Assembly: GCF_021245985.1 (NCBI RefSeq)
Contig: NZ_JAJQXA010000004.1
Span: 124,001-188,000 of the forward strand
Direction: 5' to 3'
Length of the DNA stretch: 64,000 nucleotides
Source: Flavobacterium soyae
GTDB taxonomy: Bacteria > Bacteroidota > Bacteroidia > Flavobacteriales > Flavobacteriaceae
Part shown: piece after piece, positions 61,001-64,000 of the stretch
Position numbering within the stretch: position 1 is the first letter of the stretch
Layout: each line of letters starts with the position of its first letter
Notes under the pieces: generated by a model
Database searches by the model: none
What the model was told of the DNA's origin: nothing
The model's input: the letters and a program-made list of their open reading frames with translations, nothing else
Made by a program: the position numbers and the translations under genes

Positions 61001-64000
61001 GATATGATTCTGCTATAAATTCAGATGGCGAATTTAAATCGTTAACACCTGGTAATTATGTTTTTCAGGCAACTGATATTAAAACAGGCTGTTCTTTCAC
61101 ATTGCCTTACACAGTAAATGGAACTCCGGATATTATAACTGGTGGTTCTGCGTTAACAAATATTCAATGTAATGGAGGAACAGGAACACTTCAGTTTACT
61201 GTAAACGGTGTTAAAAACAGAGGTTATGATTACGCTATAACAAATGCGGGAGGAACTATTATTCAATCAGGAAATAACGTTTCTGAAACAACTACAGTAA
61301 TAAATGTTACTGCTGCTCAGCCAGCAGGTACATATACAATTACTGCAACAGACAGATTAACTAAATGTCAGTCAGCATTTTCAGTTACAATAACTCAGCC
61401 AAGTTCTCTTGTAGATTTTACTGCGGTTTCAACTAATGTAAATTGTAATAATGATAATTCACAAATTACGGTTACAGCAACTGGCGGTACACCAAATTAT
61501 ACTTACGCTTTTGCGAAAAACCCATCAACAGTTCCAACATCAACTTACGGAAATAGTGCTGTTTTAACAGTAGATACTAATTCTGGAGCTGATTTAGTTT
61601 GGGACGTTTATGTAAAAGACGTAAATGGCTGTACAACGAAAAAGACTGTTACTATTGTTAGTGATAATTTACCAAGTGTAACTGCGACAAACAATAATCA
61701 ATGTACAGGTTCAGGAAATTCATTTACGATTACTGCTTCGGGAACAGGATTGGCTCCGTTGACATACAGCATTGATGGAACTTCTTTCCAGACATCAAAT
61801 ACATTTACAGTACCAGCAGGAACTTATACAGTAACTGTAAAAGATAAAAATGGATGTACAGCAGCAACAGCAGCGGCATTAGTTATTTATCCGCAATTAA
61901 CGGCTGTAGGTTCTGTTACAAAAGAATTAGATTGTACAGTTACTCCAAACGCAACAATTACAGTTACAATTGGCGGCGGAAGATCTACATATACTTACAC
62001 AGTACAAAAAGGGGCAGGAGCTCCAAGTGCAGCAAGCACACCTATTACCGGACCAACATTTACTTATACAGTTACTTCTGCAAATGCAGATACTTATACA
62101 TTTGTAATTACAGATGCTAATGGATGTCAGGCTACAGCGGTAACTAAGGTAGACCCTATTACAAGTCCAACAGTTACGGCTGTTCAGACCAATGCAAGCT
62201 GTAATGGTGCTGCAGATGGTTCAGTTACTTTAACAGGTGCTGGAGGATCAGGCGGATTCACATACAGCAACAATGCGACGACAGGATTTACTACTAATCC
62301 GGTATTCAACGGATTGGCAGCTGGTTCATATACTTTTTATGTAAAAGACAGTAAAGGATGTACAGGATCAGCAGTGGTTACAATTACACAGCCAAGTACT
62401 TTGGCCGCAACAGTTGCTGTAGTTCCATTTACATGTAATGCTTCAAATGCTAAAGCAGCAGGAACAGTTACAATTAATGTTACTGCAGGTACAGGAACCG
62501 CTCCTTATGAATATAGTTTTAACGGAAGCGGATACAGCTCAAATAATGTATTAACATTAAATGACAACGGAGCTAATCAGACATATACATACGCTGTTAG
62601 AGATGCAAAAGGCTGTCCGGTAACAGGTTCAGGAACTTTATTGAGACTAAACCCTCCAACAGATTTAACTTTTGCTTCGCCAGCGGTTACTTGTACAGCT
62701 ACAACTACTACAGTTACAGTAACGGCTGTAAACGGAGTTGGAGCTTTACAATATGAGACAATTGCTCCATCGACAGTAATCATTGCTAAACAAACATCAA
62801 ACTCATTTGCAAACCTTGCACCTGGATCTTATACTTTCAGAGTTACAGATGCAAACGGATGTTATTATACAGAACCTTACATTGTAAATCCGGTTACTCC
62901 AATTGCAATTACAGGAAATAAAACAAGTGATGTTTTATGTAGAGGAGGTTCAACAGGATCTGGAATTTATACAGTTTCTGGTAATGCCACAGTTGGTGCT
63001 TATACATTTACTTTAACAGCAGGAACTTTAGGTTCAGGAACATTAACACAATCAGGAAATACATTAACATTATCAAATGTTGCTGCAGGAACTTATACTG
63101 TTCAGGTTACAGATACTGCAACAGGATGTACTAATTCTGCAAGTATTGTTATTGGCCAGCCAGCGGCTGCTCTAGCAATTACTACAGCAGTAGGAACTAA
63201 TGTAAATTGTAATAATGATAATTCACAAATTACAATTACTGCAACAGGCGGCACACCAAATTATACATACGCTTTCGCGAAAAGCCCGTCAACAGTACCG
63301 TCATCGGCTTATGGCGCTAGTAATGTTTTAACAGTAGATACTAATTCTGGAGCTGATTTAGTTTGGGATGTTTACGTGAAAGATGCAAATGGCTGTATTG
63401 CTAAATCTACAGTTACAGTTATTTTGGATGCAATGCCGGCAATAACTAACGTAACGGTTAATAATCAATGTACTGCTTCTGGAAGCGGATTCACTATTAC
63501 TGCAACGGCTACAGGTTTAGCACCATTAACTTATGGAATTGCCGGTTCAACAGGAGCATTCCAGACAAGTAATATTTTTACCGTAGCTGCAGGAACTTAT
63601 ACAGTTTATGTAAAAGATAAAAACGGTTGTATTACTTCGGCTCCGGCTGCAACAGTAGTTTACCCGCAATTAACAGCAGCAGGTACAGTTACAAAAGAAC
63701 TAGATTGTACAGCTGCTCCAAACGCAACAATTACAGTTACAATTGGCGGCGGTAGATCTACATATACTTACACAGTACAAAAAGGTGCTGGTACACCAAG
63801 TGCTGCAAGTGCACCTATTACGGGGCCTACATTTACATACACAGTAACGCCTGCAAATGCAGATACTTATACATTTGTAATTACAGACTCTAACAGCTGT
63901 ACAAGAACTGCAGTTGTTACAGTTTCTCCAATTACAAATCCAACAGTTACGGCTGTTCAGGTAAATGCAAGCTGTAATGGCGCTGCAGATGGTTCAGTTA
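55042..64000 (+). CDS. sprB: SprB-like giant surface adhesin (partial, runs past window end)
   Basis: Open for 2986 codons to the window edge. ATG 55042 (MKKPTTLKLVLTVLFFIQSFIMFSQ) gives a signal peptide. Residues 25-360 are a beta-rich N-terminal part; 362-480 look DUF11-like (ALTKIVKNNAGVDIGGQ); about 530-590 an Ig-like domain; from about 800 come SprB-type repeats of roughly 70-90 residues, each with Cys and text such as CNGG...YTYSIDNG...TYTVTVKD. Residues about 1211-1433 (58676-59340) form a non-repeat jelly-roll-like domain (FGSGGTTTTPGIAAAYCF). SprB is the adhesin moved on the cell surface during gliding, exported by the type IX system. The C-terminal tail and sprF lie outside. Confidence 0.93.
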   Translation, partial: MKKPTTLKLVLTVLFFIQSFIMFSQKNFAPRFDTSLKGDMLLIGNNILNRDNNSNGQRPNDAFNSTNQNNNDLNMQYIDVDSDNTTFSSSSATLAIPQTSRECYKIVYAGLYWAGVYSQASVTNGTVNRANLGSIKFKLPGQTTYNDITGSLIYDYYPTTSNGSQMPYAYYYDATALVQALANPEGVYTAANIISGRGGINGGFAAGWNLFIVYEDPKSSAKYITSFDGLSWIQASSAPVTYDISGFKTIPTGVVKAKLAFAALEGDVNLTGDKYSINNTDIFTAERPVNNFFNSTINDTNGPYTARTPNSGNTLGFEAGIINLNNASNSIIKNNDTSAQLKLSTVGDGYGLFFNAFNVEIIEPKIVLTKIVKNNAGVDIGGQNVTLGQQLNYEIGFKNTGNDNATEFTIRDQLPINIIFNYPADIVSLPTGVTVQSYNAATRNIVFAVNNNVVKVGDPEKIISFKVQVVPDCQSLSEACSNSIDNSAYATYKGQQNTSFIISDDPSVNTNTGCILVPKATNFLVGVDGCKYTSNVTLCGENINLTAANGYTSYTWYSDEARTNQIGTGQTLNVKDPGTYYVYNLAAAPCRSIYQSFVVTRFGSTVENPVIPFADQVVTCSNDGKKLPNIFLCGSNAVRQITTSISDATSIVWEKLDEGSCAAVTNQNCANENTACTWASVGTGQNYTANQAGQFRVTLNYAGGCFNRFYFNVYTNLLTPTETHKDIICGVSGSITIGGVPAGYEYAISTDPNGTIGAYQASNTFNITNPNSYTVHIRQVGVTTNPCIFTVPNILIRKVDLQISTAVTQPTCYGDKGSIKVGALNIDPQYYYYLYNNATNVLVNSAGPIAASDYTFANLNPGITYRVRVTNAAVGGTPSPTCDVSSVIPINNIAAPLVATAALTTPLTACSDGKITLSGSGGTAPYFFFVNGSATFLTSNEITFTTAGTYNIRLVDSNNCEATTSITVTGNPKPVYTVTNTEINCNGGTAQININVTNANGYTLQYSIDNGATFSSTPVFSNLTGGTYNVVVRYTLSGTTCTDPATNITITAPANALSASAGVSELAGCDPSGNGFGKVRITNPQGGTPPYTYSFDGGTTYGTSNEAYVAPGTYTLYVRDSKGCTFAMPGVVLDPKPADPTISVDPPVFNCNGTATSTVTVTNGSGANYSYEYYLDNVLNTNTPPNVFLNVPSGSHTVSVKYNLISVPTYSNLLQEDFGSGGTTTTPGIAAAYCFNDQRVNPPYTCSLNGTPTRSVEDNQYSVTSFFWRSDDPASNNTGAWYHFKDHTTNPNNLAGVGDANGRYLLVNIGGAAGPYGVLYSKPIIDVIPNQPVMVSLYVGNLLNTGASGAAPIVRFELVDGSGNVVATQDTGKIAEAANDPNRTKWVPINISLNPGNNTNLTFRIRSGSIEYGGNDLVIDDIWVRQIPKSCITQKDFPIVIDSNKAFSASITGVKNVTCNGGNNGEITLAAQNFNLPYGFDYSMNNGATWVNSKVSPVTVTGLTSQTYAIQIRFNNSASTCSFPFSQPITAPAALAVTAQVTAQPTCTNGASITAAVTGGTPSYQYELRQSNGTTVVVPFQTSNVFTNVASGTYTVVVRDTNSCTSPASATVNITSPIAPTASLAASSDLCYDTTNQSTLVVTATGTGTLTYSLDGGAAQTSNTFTNVGPGTHNIVVTDSNNCTAAVSNIIIAPELQGSATISKTLDCTTSPNAAITVSITGGTSAFTYKVKKGSAAYGSSNPVTGNSFVYTATSADTYTFEITDSKGCVTTVNAIVSPITNPTVTANPTQITCNGLTNGSVQLIGAGGSGGYQYNFNNAGWSSTSLYSNLSPNVDYTYLVRDSKGCTSTSAIIRLTQPTAVSGTITATTIKCSGTGTVPAVVTVNGAGGTGAYSYSFNGTANFTSTNTFSTSTAGVVTAYIRDANNCQIGPLSVTIDALDRITGINITDSGYDCSTNPPGGHVNIAAVKVDVSAPIRYQIISGPAGYDSAINSDGEFKSLTPGNYVFQATDIKTGCSFTLPYTVNGTPDIITGGSALTNIQCNGGTGTLQFTVNGVKNRGYDYAITNAGGTIIQSGNNVSETTTVINVTAAQPAGTYTITATDRLTKCQSAFSVTITQPSSLVDFTAVSTNVNCNNDNSQITVTATGGTPNYTYAFAKNPSTVPTSTYGNSAVLTVDTNSGADLVWDVYVKDVNGCTTKKTVTIVSDNLPSVTATNNNQCTGSGNSFTITASGTGLAPLTYSIDGTSFQTSNTFTVPAGTYTVTVKDKNGCTAATAAALVIYPQLTAVGSVTKELDCTVTPNATITVTIGGGRSTYTYTVQKGAGAPSAASTPITGPTFTYTVTSANADTYTFVITDANGCQATAVTKVDPITSPTVTAVQTNASCNGAADGSVTLTGAGGSGGFTYSNNATTGFTTNPVFNGLAAGSYTFYVKDSKGCTGSAVVTITQPSTLAATVAVVPFTCNASNAKAAGTVTINVTAGTGTAPYEYSFNGSGYSSNNVLTLNDNGANQTYTYAVRDAKGCPVTGSGTLLRLNPPTDLTFASPAVTCTATTTTVTVTAVNGVGALQYETIAPSTVIIAKQTSNSFANLAPGSYTFRVTDANGCYYTEPYIVNPVTPIAITGNKTSDVLCRGGSTGSGIYTVSGNATVGAYTFTLTAGTLGSGTLTQSGNTLTLSNVAAGTYTVQVTDTATGCTNSASIVIGQPAAALAITTAVGTNVNCNNDNSQITITATGGTPNYTYAFAKSPSTVPSSAYGASNVLTVDTNSGADLVWDVYVKDANGCIAKSTVTVILDAMPAITNVTVNNQCTASGSGFTITATATGLAPLTYGIAGSTGAFQTSNIFTVAAGTYTVYVKDKNGCITSAPAATVVYPQLTAAGTVTKELDCTAAPNATITVTIGGGRSTYTYTVQKGAGTPSAASAPITGPTFTYTVTPANADTYTFVITDSNSCTRTAVVTVSPITNPTVTAVQVNASCNGAADGSV
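61432..64000 (+). repeat. Higher-order repeat of about 1.77 kb in sprB
   Basis: 61432 onward recurs at 63196 onward (offset 1764), and 61891 onward recurs at 63664 (offset 1773). Each block includes several SprB repeats. The copies are nearly identical in places and the array continues past the window. Confidence 0.85.

Noticed and set aside
61854-62120. Plus-strand frame inside sprB
   Set aside because: Alternative frame of the SprB repeats, Ser/Tyr/Cys-rich; sprB frame continues open.

Overview
The window is chromosomal DNA from a gliding member of the Flavobacteriia, most likely a Flavobacterium close to F. johnsoniae. The evidence is low GC content, promoters of the Bacteroidota type (TTG, 17-23 bases, TAnnTTTG), a GlnRS-YqeY fusion, DUF4175, PorP/SprF-type and SprB-type proteins, and a sprC-sprD-sprB gene order known from F. 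johnsoniae gliding. No rRNA, insertion sequence, prophage or CRISPR array was found.

Layout. 1-9.4 kb: mostly minus-strand genes (Wzz-like membrane protein, a nucleoside-phosphorylase-like protein, a GH3-family enzyme, a small membrane protein, tex, a class II Fic protein, rpiB), with tatA and a DUF1294 gene on the plus strand. 9.44-10.26 kb: a gene-free, AT-rich segment with several DnaA-box-like 9-mers, where the dominant coding strand switches from minus to plus. It is a candidate replication origin. 10.3-22.9 kb: rnr operon, tRNA-Cys, a toxin-antitoxin pair joined to folB, glnS, a small envelope-protein cluster, an SPFH protein and gltX. 23-29.3 kb: DUF4175-ybeY-mnmG, with nine parS-like ParB-binding palindromes, seven before mnmG (one inside the ybeY coding sequence) and two after it. 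A parS cluster about 17 kb from the candidate origin supports an origin-proximal location. 29.3-46 kb: a broken GNAT gene, a methyltransferase, a Skp-like lipoprotein, a PIF1-like helicase, dprA, trpS, a GxxExxY nuclease-like gene inside long inverted repeats, plsC, recA, and a holB-DoxX-thioesterase operon.

46.4-64 kb: the gliding adhesin operon. A strong promoter at 46359-46388 precedes three small or medium exported-protein genes, then sprC, sprD and the first 2986 codons of sprB, which runs out of the window. SprB is the giant cell-surface adhesin, exported by the type IX system and moved along the cell. SprC and SprD are accessory proteins of the same operon. SprD here joins a PorP/SprF-type barrel to about 880 residues of Ala/Lys/Asp/Glu-rich helix (including about 19 near-identical 51-bp units) and a SPOR-like end.

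The items most worth following up are the parS cluster with the candidate origin, the GxxExxY element bounded by inverted repeats and partly duplicated in tandem, the fic gene bracketed by two copies of one palindrome, and the repeat architecture and RNA hairpins of the sprCDB operon. Family names come from sequence recognition alone, without database searches.
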